Origin: JAVBUY01 sp031552735
Lineage (GTDB): Bacteria; Bacillota; Clostridia; Christensenellales; Aristaeellaceae
Length of the DNA: 64,000 nt
Direction of reading: 5' to 3'
NCBI GenBank assembly: GCA_031552735.1
Contig: JAVBMF010000001.1
Span: 1 to 64,000, forward strand
This document shows positions 26,256 to 36,400 of the stretch, one piece after another. The position numbers and the translations under genes were made by a program. Under the pieces are notes generated by a model. That model saw only the letters and a program-made list of their open reading frames with translations. It did no database searches and had not been told where the DNA came from. Numbering within the stretch: position 1 is the first letter of the stretch; each line of letters opens with the position of its first letter.

Positions 26256-26974
26256 GCGCCACCACGCAAACACACGAGCAGGCGATGGCGCTGATCGCGC
26301 GCGCACAGGCAGGCGACACCGGCGCGCTGGATGAGATGGTGCGCGCCAACCTGCGGCTGGTGCGCTCGGTGCTGATGCGCTTTTCCGGACGTGGCGCGGA
26401 CATGGAGGAGCTGTATCAGCTCGGCTGCCTCGGGCTGGTCAAGGCGATTCGCAACTTCGACACGTCGTACGGCGTGCGGTTTTCCTCCTATGCGGTGCCG
26501 ATGATCATGGGCGAGATGCGCCGTTTTCTGCGCGACGACGGCAGCCTGACCGTAGGGCGGCGGCTGAAGGAGCTGGCGAGCAAGGCGCTAGCGGAGGCCG
26601 ACGCCCTGCGCGCGCGGCTGGGGCACGAGCCGACGCTGACCGAGCTTGCCGACGCGCTGGGCTGCGATCCGGCGGAGCTGGCGCAGGCGCTGGAGAGCGG
26701 CCGCGCGGTGCTGTCGCTAGACGCGCCGATCGGCGAGGATGAAGGCGCGACGCTGTCCGACGTGGTGGGCGCGCCACAGGCCGAGGCCAGCATCGACCGC
26801 ATCCTGCTGCGGCAATTGCTGGAGCAGCTCCCCATCCCCGACCGGCGGCTGATCCTGCTGCGCTACTTTCGCGACCAGACGCAGGCCGAAACCGCGCGCA
26901 TGCTGGGCATGACGCAGGTGCAGGTGTCGCGGCAGGAGGCGCGGATTCTAAAGCGCATTCGAGAGGCGATGTAG
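26252..26974 (+). CDS. sigF: RNA polymerase sigma factor SigF (forespore)
   Basis: 240 residues, a sigma-70 family factor of the SigF/SigG/SigB group. Region 2 (EELYQLGCLGLVKAIRNFD; VRFSSYAVPMIMGEMRRFL), region 3 and region 4 (DQTQAETARMLGMTQVQVSRQEARIL) are complete. Assignment to SigF rather than SigG comes from its position behind spoIIAA and spoIIAB. It directs the first forespore-specific transcription. ATG is within the end of spoIIAB. Confidence 0.95.
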   Translation: MSATTQTHEQAMALIARAQAGDTGALDEMVRANLRLVRSVLMRFSGRGADMEELYQLGCLGLVKAIRNFDTSYGVRFSSYAVPMIMGEMRRFLRDDGSLTVGRRLKELASKALAEADALRARLGHEPTLTELADALGCDPAELAQALESGRAVLSLDAPIGEDEGATLSDVVGAPQAEASIDRILLRQLLEQLPIPDRRLILLRYFRDQTQAETARMLGMTQVQVSRQEARILKRIREAM

Positions 26975-26991
26975 CATGCTTGGACAAAACG

Positions 26992-27019
26992 CAAGCTGTG
27001 CTTTACTCGCTTGTTTTTT
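26992..27019 (+). terminator. Weak terminator after sigF
   Basis: CAAGC and GCTTG can pair across a 12-base loop, followed by six T residues. The stem is short, so confidence is low. Confidence 0.4.
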
Positions 27020-27099
27020 CCTAAAATTTGCAAGGAATGATCTTCCAAATGCGTTGTTATCATACAAAGGATATACTTCCTTGGAAGGGGCATTCTATC

Positions 27100-28038
27100 A
27101 TGAACACAAAACATCAACCGCGCCGGTTGGTCGCTTTGATGGTCGGGCTGTGCCTGTGCTTCTTTGCGTCGATCGCCATAGCCGATGGCCTGCCCGGATA
27201 TGAACAATACAGAAGGAATTTTTTCCTTACGTATGAATCCGAGCAGGTTCTTTGTGTTGTCGATGAAGTGTGCGAAGCGCATACTATGCGCCTGGCGGAC
27301 GGCTCGAAAGCAACCGTCTTGCTGTTGCGTGTAGCGACAGCGGCGGACGAAGGTTTTCGTCCGCCGGTACTGTTGGTGGATATCGCGGGAAAGAAACACT
27401 ACCGGCAAATTGGGGATTGGATCATGGAGGGGAAGCTCTTTTTTGCCGACTTTGATGCAGATGGCGCAGACGACATTTTAGCCGTGACCGACTATGGCGC
27501 GTGCGGAGGATTCGGCGGATACGCATGGTCGATCCTCAAACTTTCGCCAGAAGGCATTGCTTTGCTGTACGACAATGGAGCGTTTTATAACAATGTGGAT
27601 TTCAGCCCCTTCCGGGCAATCCCCAAACCAGGATGGCAGTTTGAAATACATCATGAGACACTGCCGTTTTCGATGACGTTTCAGTTGCCCGCCGATCATG
27701 ATGCCATGTACTTCTACGATGATCAGGGGATGCCGAACCCAGATTTCGCTTTGGGCTTTTGGGAGGATGAGTACCGTATCATGGGGGTAGACTCCTGCTA
27801 TATGGTATACCCGGTCCCGCAGGCGGCGGGGCCCGCGCTGTTGGGTGTCGCCCAATACTGCTGGACAGGTAGTCACAATGGGAGCTATGTAGGCAGCGCG
27901 CACACGCTGCTCCGCTTCAACGCGCAAAAGGAACGGTTCGAAGAAGTGGAAGTTGCCTTTACCCCTTGCGGGGCGAAAGACTACAGGCCGCCGTGGGCGC
28001 AGTTTTTGACCGACTGGTTTATGGATTTGTCCGAATAG
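27100..28038 (+). CDS. Secreted protein of unknown function
   Basis: 312 residues with a signal peptide (RRLVALMVGLCLCFFASIAI, cut near IADG). I do not recognise a family. A segment FADFDADGADDILAVTDYG (about residue 117) looks like an FG-GAP/VCBS-type calcium-binding strand-loop, suggesting a beta-propeller-like or sensor domain. The gene is less GC-rich than its neighbours, as is the frameshifted gene at 23.7 kb, which hints at recent acquisition. ATG has GGAAGGGG upstream. It is followed by a 13-bp hairpin without T-run and then by a good terminator. Confidence 0.75.
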   Translation: MNTKHQPRRLVALMVGLCLCFFASIAIADGLPGYEQYRRNFFLTYESEQVLCVVDEVCEAHTMRLADGSKATVLLLRVATAADEGFRPPVLLVDIAGKKHYRQIGDWIMEGKLFFADFDADGADDILAVTDYGACGGFGGYAWSILKLSPEGIALLYDNGAFYNNVDFSPFRAIPKPGWQFEIHHETLPFSMTFQLPADHDAMYFYDDQGMPNPDFALGFWEDEYRIMGVDSCYMVYPVPQAAGPALLGVAQYCWTGSHNGSYVGSAHTLLRFNAQKERFEEVEVAFTPCGAKDYRPPWAQFLTDWFMDLSE

Positions 28039-28056
28039 GAGGAACCTCTCCATAAA

Positions 28057-28086
28057 TCTATGAAGGGGCTGTTGCCCCTTCATAGA
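28057..28086 (+). other. 13-bp perfect hairpin in the 3' untranslated region
   Basis: TCTATGAAGGGGC and GCCCCTTCATAGA pair around a TGTT loop. No T-run follows, so it is more likely an RNA-stabilising structure than a terminator. Confidence 0.6.
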
Positions 28087-28123
28087 CTCCGGGAAAAAGA
28101 CCGATTCTGCAGCGGGCAAGCAA

Positions 28124-28150
28124 GAGACGGCGCTACCGTCTCTTTTTTTT
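28124..28150 (+). terminator. Intrinsic terminator after the secreted-protein gene
   Basis: GAGACGG and CCGTCTC pair around a 5-base loop and are followed by eight T. The converging minus-strand gene stops inside this hairpin. Confidence 0.88.
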
Positions 28151-29437
28151 GTCCGGCTTTGTGTGCGTGGGGTAGTTGGGCCGCATGCAAATGCCCAGCG
28201 TGCCGCCGCATGGCTTGCAGGGGGGCGGGTGGTCCAGTGGGCAGGTCGGTTTGGGCGGCATGGGGCAATCGGGGCATACAGGGCATGGCAGGCAGCGTGG
28301 ACAGTCCGGGCAGGCGGGACAATCCGGGCACCGGGGGCAGTCCGGGCAGGGCGGGCAGTCCTGCGGCGCATAGCAGCAGAAGCACAGGCAAGTTTCTTGC
28401 GCGCGCACCGGGTCGAGGATCGCCATGCCCAGCGTCTGCATGCGGTTGGGGTGCGGCGGATCATCCGCATCCACCAGCGCGACGGCGCACACCTGCGCGC
28501 CCTCGGGCGACAGCGACAACGTATAGCAATTGGCGCGCACGCTGTCGGGGAAGGACAGGAAGAAATCTTCGCCGCTGATGGGCGCGGCCAGTGGGTTGCC
28601 ATCGGCATCGGTCAATGTGACCGGCGTGCCCGGCGCTTCGTGCGCGCAGGCGGCATGCAGCGACAGCGTGGACGTCGCGCGCGCAGTGACGCGCAGCGGG
28701 CCGTACTGCCATCGCCCGTTGCGGCGGGTCATTGCCTGCTGTCCGCAGTCCTCCAGACACGTCTGGTCGGGCACGGTCGCGCTGCGGCAGCCGCTGCGCC
28801 CGCATGGCGGCAACTGGCGCGCGTCCAGCCTGGCGGTCGCCGCGAGCTGGCTCTGTGCCAGCAGGTAAGCGGCCGTGCGCTCCAGACGCGCGTTCTTGGG
28901 ATGTGGTGTGGTCGTGCCGCAGATGTAGAAGGTGCGCTCTGCGGCGGTGGTGGGACGGAACACCGACCACAGCGCGACTTGCCCAGCGGCATAGGCGTCA
29001 TTGTCGTCCAGCGCGGGCGCTGCGCTGGCGTTCACCCCAGCGGCGGCGAACAATTGCGCGGCGGTGATCGCCGGATATGTATGGGTGAGCAGCCAGCCGA
29101 TCTGGCGAATCTGTGCGCCGGTCAGGTCGGGGAAAGCCTCGGCCAGCGGCACAGTGGCGTAGCGATGGCCGTCACCCAGCGGCCCGGGCAAGCCTTTTTC
29201 CAGACAATAGGCAGCATGGCGTTTGCCGCCGTCCAGCGCGACATCAAACCGCCAAATGCGCTGAAACGTCTCGTTTTGATACGCGCTGGCCGGGAAGGTA
29301 TCGCAATAGCTGCGCAGTGTGCCGCTGGCGGTGCCCATGGCATCGGCGCTGGACAGGCAGGGATCCGTGCTGCCCGCGCCGCTGACGCGCCAAGTGGCCA
29401 GCGCGTCGGCAGCCGGGAGGTTGGAGCAAGTCTGCAT
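28133..29437 (-). CDS. Thioester-domain protein with a Cys-Pro repeat tail and no signal peptide
   Basis: 434 residues. Residues about 60-165 match a Cys-Gln thioester domain: the reactive Cys is C78 (HAAYCLEKG) and the partner Gln is Q153 in YAAGQVALWSV. Such domains form covalent bonds with host or matrix amines in Gram-positive surface adhesins. The last 85 residues are a CPxCP-type run (CPDCPRCPDCPACPDC) ending in a basic tail. There is no signal peptide at the chosen ATG (GGAGTG upstream), and no LPXTG or membrane anchor. A sigma-K-like promoter precedes it, suggesting mother-cell synthesis and a spore coat or exosporium location. That location is inference. Confidence 0.78.
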   Translation of the reverse strand: MQTCSNLPAADALATWRVSGAGSTDPCLSSADAMGTASGTLRSYCDTFPASAYQNETFQRIWRFDVALDGGKRHAAYCLEKGLPGPLGDGHRYATVPLAEAFPDLTGAQIRQIGWLLTHTYPAITAAQLFAAAGVNASAAPALDDNDAYAAGQVALWSVFRPTTAAERTFYICGTTTPHPKNARLERTAAYLLAQSQLAATARLDARQLPPCGRSGCRSATVPDQTCLEDCGQQAMTRRNGRWQYGPLRVTARATSTLSLHAACAHEAPGTPVTLTDADGNPLAAPISGEDFFLSFPDSVRANCYTLSLSPEGAQVCAVALVDADDPPHPNRMQTLGMAILDPVRAQETCLCFCCYAPQDCPPCPDCPRCPDCPACPDCPRCLPCPVCPDCPMPPKPTCPLDHPPPCKPCGGTLGICMRPNYPTHTKPDKKKRR

Positions 29438-29472
29438 GGCATTCACTCCTTTTTTGACATGAGGGGTTGGTA

Positions 29473-29500
29473 TAGCGTATGTGCGCGACAAAAAGGCGTG
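29473..29500 (-). promoter_or_regulatory. Possible sigma-K-type promoter of the thioester-domain gene
   Basis: On the minus strand CATACGCTA (29473-29481) fits the sigma-K -10 consensus CATAnnnTA. CACG (29497-29500) fits the short AC-containing -35 at about the right distance. The start codon is about 36 bases downstream. No sigma-A-type pair is visible here. Confidence 0.45.
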
Positions 29501-29526
29501 AAAAAAAGACCGCTGCGCAGCGGTCT
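29500..29526 (-). terminator. Intrinsic terminator of the acyl-ACP thioesterase gene
   Basis: A perfect palindrome (AGACCGCTGCGCAGCGGTCT) is followed on the minus strand by seven T. Confidence 0.88.
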
Positions 29527-29545
29527 TGGTGTGGAAGAAGCGGGC

Positions 29546-30301
29546 CTACACCCGGCGGTCGCTGTGCCAGGGCATGAACGCGCCGCCCGCCTCAAAGTAC
29601 AGCGGGTCGCCGTCGGGCGCTTCGCCGGTCAGCGAGAAGCGCGCGTCTTGTTGCCGCAGCGTCAGCCGCGCGGTCTGGCCGGGCCAAATCTCCTTGGAGT
29701 AATTGAGCAGCAGGTCTTTCAGCGCGTGCGTGCGCTGCATGTCCAGCGGCAACGCGTCGCATACCCAGTCGGCATAGCGCGCGTTGTTCACGTGGCCGTT
29801 CACATCCAGATCGGTATAGCACGGTTCGCGCAGGCTGGTGCTTGCCTCGCCATCCACGGGGGTGACGCGCTCGGGCAGCGGCAGCGGCGGCGCAAACGCC
29901 GAGGTGTCCGGCATGGGCACGGCGGCCTGCGCAGGTAGCACGATCTTGCGCGCCTCCACGTCCAGAATCAGCCACAGTGCGGCGGCGCAGCCCAGCGGCG
30001 TGCCGTCGGTGCGCTCGAACACATGATAGCGCGGGAAAAAGAAGCGGTTGGTTGTGCCCGGCCAGGTGTGCGCCACCACGTCCTCATCCATCATGGGATA
30101 GGCGTCCATGTGCACATGCGTGCGCGACAACACCCAGATTTTGTTGCTCTCCAGCATCTGCACGCGACCGCAGCCCAGCAGCTCGGAATGCGCGATGCCC
30201 GCGTTTTGCATGCGGATCAAAATATTGCTTGGCCGCCAGCGACCAGTCAAATCCACATCGGCGGCGCTCAGTGTGTACTGCTCCGTATACCGTGTTTGCA
30301 T
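29546..30301 (-). CDS. Acyl-ACP thioesterase
   Basis: 251 residues with two hotdog folds of the FatA/FatB-like bacterial family. Hydrolyses acyl-ACP to free fatty acid, ending or diverting chain elongation. Visible are the N-terminal hotdog start (YTLSAADVDLTGRWRPSNIL) and the catalytic Asn/His segment of the second half (DVNGHVNNARYADWV, about residue 165). Start ATG has GAGGTG upstream. The gene is divergent from the giant surface-protein gene and is monocistronic. Confidence 0.9.
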   Translation of the reverse strand: MQTRYTEQYTLSAADVDLTGRWRPSNILIRMQNAGIAHSELLGCGRVQMLESNKIWVLSRTHVHMDAYPMMDEDVVAHTWPGTTNRFFFPRYHVFERTDGTPLGCAAALWLILDVEARKIVLPAQAAVPMPDTSAFAPPLPLPERVTPVDGEASTSLREPCYTDLDVNGHVNNARYADWVCDALPLDMQRTHALKDLLLNYSKEIWPGQTARLTLRQQDARFSLTGEAPDGDPLYFEAGGAFMPWHSDRRV

Positions 30302-30329
30302 GCTTTCACCTCATCATCAAACTGCATCC

Positions 30330-30359
30330 TGTATACCATGGAAAAGGCTGGATTGTCAA
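30330..30359 (-). promoter_or_regulatory. Promoter of the acyl-ACP thioesterase gene
   Basis: On the minus strand a perfect TTGACA (30354-30359) lies 18 bases from TATACA (30330-30335). Confidence 0.65.
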
Positions 30360-30379
30360 CCGTTTGCCAGCGCCGCGCA

Positions 30380-30408
30380 TTGACAACACATGCCTGTTGC
30401 GGTACTAT
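30380..30408 (+). promoter_or_regulatory. Strong promoter of the giant surface-protein gene
   Basis: A perfect TTGACA is separated by 17 bases from TACTAT. A CCGCCG/CGGCGG hairpin with T-rich loop (about 30444-30463) lies between it and the ribosome-binding site. Confidence 0.75.
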
Positions 30409-30479
30409 ACAGTGTGGCTGTTTAGCCACCAAATGGAATTGTCCCGCCGGTTTTTTTCGGCGGCAGGAGGATACGCATT

Positions 30480-33400
30480 GTGAAGAAGGCACAGAGGAAC
30501 AACCGACCGGCGGCGCGCATCGCGCTGATTGTTTTTGCCGCCGCGCTGGTGTGGCTCGGACTGCATGTGTTTGCGGATTTCCGCGTCAGCGAGTCGGGCA
30601 AAGTCGTGTTTGTGCCCGCCGCCACCGAGGCGAACGCTCGGCAATATACCCTGACTGTGCGCGGGCTGACGCGCGGCGAGCCGGGCGAACAGACCGGAGC
30701 GATCGCGTGCCTGCCCGGCGCGGAGTTTGGCATCTACGCGATGGACGCAGAGGGCAATATGGCACCCTGGCCCGACCCGGAAGCGCCCTATCGCGCGTAT
30801 CGCATTCGTACAGAGGATGAACCGGTGGCCTTTGCGCTGCCGGACAGGACCGAGTTTTATCTATTGCAGGAAAGCGCGCCGATGGGCTATCAAATGGCGG
30901 CGCAGGAATACTGGAAGCTGGGCGAGCAGCGCGAACTGGTGCTGGACAACGCGATGCCCGGCGGCGCAATCATCACTGCGGTGAACGCCAGCGGCGAGAA
31001 ACAGGCGGGCGCCAAGCTGTGCCTGACCGCGCAGAATCAGACCCGGTTTGAGGGCGTCAGCGGGGTGGACGGCACATGGACGCTGGGCGCGCTGCCTGCG
31101 GGCAACTACCTGCTGGACAGCGTGCAGCCGCCCAAGGGCATGCTGCCCGCCCAAGACGCGCAACGCGTCGTGGTGGTGCGAGACGCCACGTGGACCACCG
31201 CGCAGATGAACTATGTGGAGCCCGGCAAGCTGGCGGTGCAGGCCGAGCGAGTGTCGGTGGACCAAACTGGGCAGATTGTGCGCACGCCGCTGGCCGGACT
31301 GACCTGTGACGTGCTGGATGAGCAGGGCAATGCTGCGGTGTCGCTGGATACCGGCGCGCCCGCCAAACTGGTGTGCGACCAACGCGGTTGGGCGCAGGCG
31401 GCGCTGCCGTCGGGCAACTATACCGTGCGTGTGGATCAGCGCTCGGCGCAGGGCAACCTGCTGCAAGCCGAGGCGTATCAGGTGCGGGTGACCGATGAAA
31501 AGACCAGCACCGTGCAGGTGATCACCGGCTCGCCGGAGTGCCGTGTGCGCGTGCGGGTGCTCGGCCAGACGGCGCAGAGCGCCGAGGTACCGCTCGGTGC
31601 AGTCAGTGTCACGCTGACGCGCGAAGGCAAAACCTATGGCCCGTATCCGACGGACGACAGCGGCGCGGCGATGTCCGAGGCGCTGCCTGCCGGGGCATAT
31701 GCTGTGGCGCTGACCGGGCTGCCCGACGGCTATGCGCTGCCCGCGACCGTGCAGGCAAACGGCGTCGATCTCGCCTGGCAGACCGACGCGCTGCAGGCCG
31801 GGCCCGCGACGCTAACGGAGGTAGAGATCGCCTGCCCGGCGGTGCGCACCGGGCGGTTTATGCTGCGCGCAGGGGCATTGGGCGACGATGGTTCGCTGCA
31901 ACCGCAGCCGGTGGGCGAGGTGACGCTGGCGGTGCTCGATGCCCATGGCCAGCCGGTTGTGGGCGGCGATGGGCAACCGCTGACCGTGCGCACCGATGCG
32001 GACGGCGGCTTTGCACTGACGCTGCCGGCGGGACAGTACGCCGTGGCGGCGACCAAGGCGCAGGCTGGCGTCCTGAAAAACGCGCCGGTGGTGTTGACGC
32101 TGCCCGCCGAGGACGGCGCGGTGGTGTTGATGCCCACACCCGACGCGCGGCTGATCGTGCGTGCGGTGGATGACAGCGGCGCGCGGTTGTCTGGCGCGAG
32201 CTATCGTGTGACCGACGCGCAGGGCAAGCATGGCTTTGATTTGGTCTGCGATACCACCGGACAGGCGGTTTCGCCGGTATTAAAGCCCGGTACCTATCAC
32301 ATCCAATCCATCGACAATCCGGTCGGCTTTGCGCCGACCGAGCCGGTCGCCATCGAATGCGCGGCGGGGCGCTTTACCGAGCGCAGTCTGGTGCACAGCG
32401 AGCAGGGCACACTGCGCATCACCGCATGGGCCGACACCATGGATGCGCAGGGCGAGCAGCGGCAAACGCCGCTGGCCGACGTGTCGGTGGCGCTGCTGCA
32501 GCTGCGCGACGGCGGGCAGGCTGACAATGCCGCCGACTATGTACCGTATCCCAGTGAGCAAACGCCGCTGCTGCTGCGCACCGACGCGCAGGGCATTGCG
32601 AAGATCGCGGGCGCGACGCCCAGACTTCCCGCAGGATATTATCGCGCGCGGGTGGTCGCGTGGCCGGACGGATTCACCGGTGCAGCCGAGCCGCAGCCAG
32701 TGGAAGTCATCAATGGCGCGACAAACGAAGGCGCGGTCATGGCGGTCAGTACGCTGGGCGGGCTGAAACTGACCCTGACCGACGCCGCTGATCCGGCAAA
32801 GCCACTGGCGGACGCGGTCTTTGCGCTGTACCCAGCCGATGGGCGGGGGGCGGCACGGCAATTGACCTCCGATGCGCGGGGCATGATGCTGGCGCTGGAC
32901 ATGCCGGAGGGCGAGTACATCCTGCAACAGATCAGCAGCCCCGATGGGTACAGCCCGCTGTCCACGCAGACCATTCAGGTGCCCTCCGCGCAGGTGATCA
33001 ACGCGACCCTGACCAACGCGCGGCAGGGCGTGCTGGCCGCGGACAAGCGCGGATACACGTTCAATGCCAATATGCAGGCTTTCCGCGTGCCGCTGCCCGG
33101 CAAGTATGGCGTGTTCACGCAGGCTAACGGACAATACCTGCCCTACCCCAGCGAGGCCGGGCAGTACGTGCTGTGCGCCAATATCTCGCCGATCATCGGC
33201 GAATACAGCGAGGTGTCGCTGCCCGCCGCGCCGGAGGGCACGGCCTACTACCTGTGCGAAGTGCCGGGCACCGCGACGCAGGGCTATGTGGATGACCGTT
33301 CGTATCATGAGGTGTTTGTGTTCTCCGGCCAGCGGACGCAGGCGGAGATCGCCGCCACATCGGACAAGGGCTTCTTTGCGCTGACGCTGAGTGACGGCGT

Positions 33401-36400
33401 GACCGGCGCGTCGGTATCGGGCGGCAGCTTTGCGCTGTTCGCGCCGCGCACCGGCGGCCAGGCGTGGGAGGTGGAGCCCGCACTGCGCTTTGCCGCCGAG
33501 GGCGGCAGCTACCAGAACGAGATGGCGATGCCCGCCGGACGCTATAAACTGGTGATGGAGCAAGCGCCCGTGGGCTATATGCTGGACGCGCAGGTCGCGC
33601 CGGTAGAAGCAGAGATTGAAATACCGCCCTACATGCAGCAGGGCAATCCGATGGCGCAGGTCGGCTGGATGGTGACGCCGGTGCCGACCACCGCGCAGGC
33701 GCTGGGCGGCAGCATTGTCCCGACTGCGCGCGATGGGCAGATACTGGTCGCGCACGACTGGCAGGGCGGCGCGCCGATGCCGCTGAGCGCGGTGACGCTG
33801 GAGGCGGCGCTGACCGACCGCGCGGCGGGCATCACCGGCGTATCGGTGGGGCAGGCCAAAGACCGCGACGGCGGCGCGCTGGACGCGAAGATAGCGTACC
33901 GGCTGGTGGACGGTGGCTGGCGCTGGGACGATGTGCGCACGCTGCCTGGCATCCAGCAGGGCGCGCAGCAGGTGTCACTGGCTGATGTGCCGCAGCGCAT
34001 CAGCGCGGTGCGTGTGTGGTATGTGCAGCAGGCGACCGGCACGCCGCAGGTCGGCGCGAGCTTTGTGCCCGGCGATGTGGCGATCACCACCGCTGGCCCC
34101 AAGTCGCAGACCGTGGAAACCACCTATAGCTATCGCGTGCAGTATTTGGACGAACAGGGCCAGCCGGTGGAATCTGCGCCGCGCTATACCGAGCGCGCTG
34201 TGGTAGACATGGGCGGCGGGCAGCCCGCGCCGATCGCGCTGGCCGACAAGCAGCCCGGCGGCGTGGTGGGCAGCGTATGGCTGGAGCAATCGCCGGACGA
34301 CGGCTATTGGGACGCCGCCGAAAGCGCCGCCGGATTGCCGCCGATCACGGTGCAGTTGCTGCGCTCGGTCAACCTGAACGTGGTGCAGGAAACGCGCACC
34401 GACGAACAGGGCAATTATCGCTTCGACGTGACTGAAATGGGCAATTACCGCGTGCGCTTTGTGCTGCCCGACGCGTACTTGCCCGCGCCGTTTAAGGGCA
34501 ACGACGCGTTCGCCAGCACCATCGCCGACGCGGCGCAGGGCATGACCGACGCGTTCCCGATCTCGGCATCGCAGCGCTGGACCAACTTGTGCGCCGGGGT
34601 GGTGCACGCCGCCACCGCGCAGGGCGTGGTGTGGCTGGACAACGATCAGGACGGCGCGCGCGGCGATGAGGCCGGGCTGCCCGGCGTCAGCGTAACGCTG
34701 CTGAAAAAGACTGCGAACGGCGCGGAGCAGCTGGTGGCTGAGGCAATGACAGATGATCAGGGTCAGTATCGCTTCGGTGGCCTGACTGCCGGACAATATA
34801 TTGTGCGCTTTGCGCTGCCGGACAGCACGGTGTTTGCCAAGGGCGCGCCGGTCAGCGAGAAGGCGGGTGTGGGCAGCTTGGCGCTGAGCGTGACGCAGGG
34901 CACGGTGTGCGACATCGCGCCGGTCGGAATGCTTAAACTGGGCAGCATCGGTGGCGTGATCTGGACCGACGCCGATTCCGATGGGCAACAGGGCGTGGAT
35001 GAGACGGCGCAGGCCAACCTGCGCGTAGAACTGTTGGATGAGAACCTGCAAGCGGTGCTGGCTTCCACACTGACCGATGTGCAGGGGCGTTACCGCTTTA
35101 CCGGCCTGCGCCCCGGCGCCTATGTGGTGCGCGCGACGCTGCGCGGGCAATACACCTTTACCCAGGGCGGCGCGATCACGCACAGCGAGGGCACGGTCGG
35201 CTATACCGACCCGATCCGCTTGGCGATGGGTCAGGACATCGCGGACCTGAACGCGGGCGCGCTGATCCCCACCGGCGTGGTGGTGCACGCCTGGGGCGAC
35301 GACAACTATCAGGGCATGCGCGGCGCATACGAGAAGGGCGTGCGCGGCGTGCGCGTGGCGCTGTTGCCCGCCGACGCGGCGGTGCCGCAGGATCTGTCTG
35401 CGCTGGATTGGCGCGAGACCGCCGCGGACGGCACCGTGCGCTATGACCGCATGAATCCGGGCAGCTACCGGCTGGCGTACGCGCTGCCTGATGGCTGGCA
35501 GCCAACGCGCCGCGTGGCGTCCGGCGACCGCGCCAGCATCCTGCCCGACGATGGGCAGGCGTCCGGCGTGACCGAGCCGTTTGCGGTGGCGTCCGGCGTG
35601 GGCGCGTATCGCGTGGAGATGGGGCTGATGCTGCCCGCCACCGTGCAGGGCACGGCGTGGATGGACGGCGACGATTCCGGTCTGCGCGACGCCGGAGAGA
35701 GCGGACTGCAAGGCGTCACCGTATGGCTGGAGAATGCCGAAACCGGCGCTGCCACCGAAAAAGTGACGACCGACGCGGACGGACAGTACACCATTGGCGG
35801 GCTGATGCCCGGCAAGTATACCATGCGGGTCAAGCTGCCCGACGGATGCGTGTTCACAGGCAACGCGCGCAGTGTCGCCAAGGGCTTGCCCGCGCGTGCA
35901 GACGCACAGGAGGGCGCTTCGGCTGCGCCGTTCGCCATCGCGATGGGGCAGAGCATGGACGCGATGGACATCGGCGCGGTGCGTCTGGGCGGCCTGTCCG
36001 GCGCGCTGTGGGCGGATGAGGACTACAGCGGCGCGCACGAGAACGGCGAGCAGCCGCTCAGCGGTGTGACCGTGACGCTGTACAGCGCCGAGGGCGTGCG
36101 CGAGATGCCGATCAGCGAAACAACAAGCGGCACGGACGGCAAATTTGCGCTGCCCGCGCTGCGCCCGGGCACCTATCGGCTGGGCTTTACACTGCCCGAG
36201 GGCTTTGTGCCCACCCGCGAGGATGCGCAAGACAAGCGCGTCGCCTTCCTGCCGCACGAGCGCAATGTGGTGCGCACTGCGCCCATCGCGCTGGCGGCTG
36301 GCGAAATCATTGACGATATCGCGTTGGGCGCACTGCGCCTGGGCACGGTGTCCGGCACCGCGTGGGAGGACGCCGACTACGACGGCAACCGGGGCGACAC

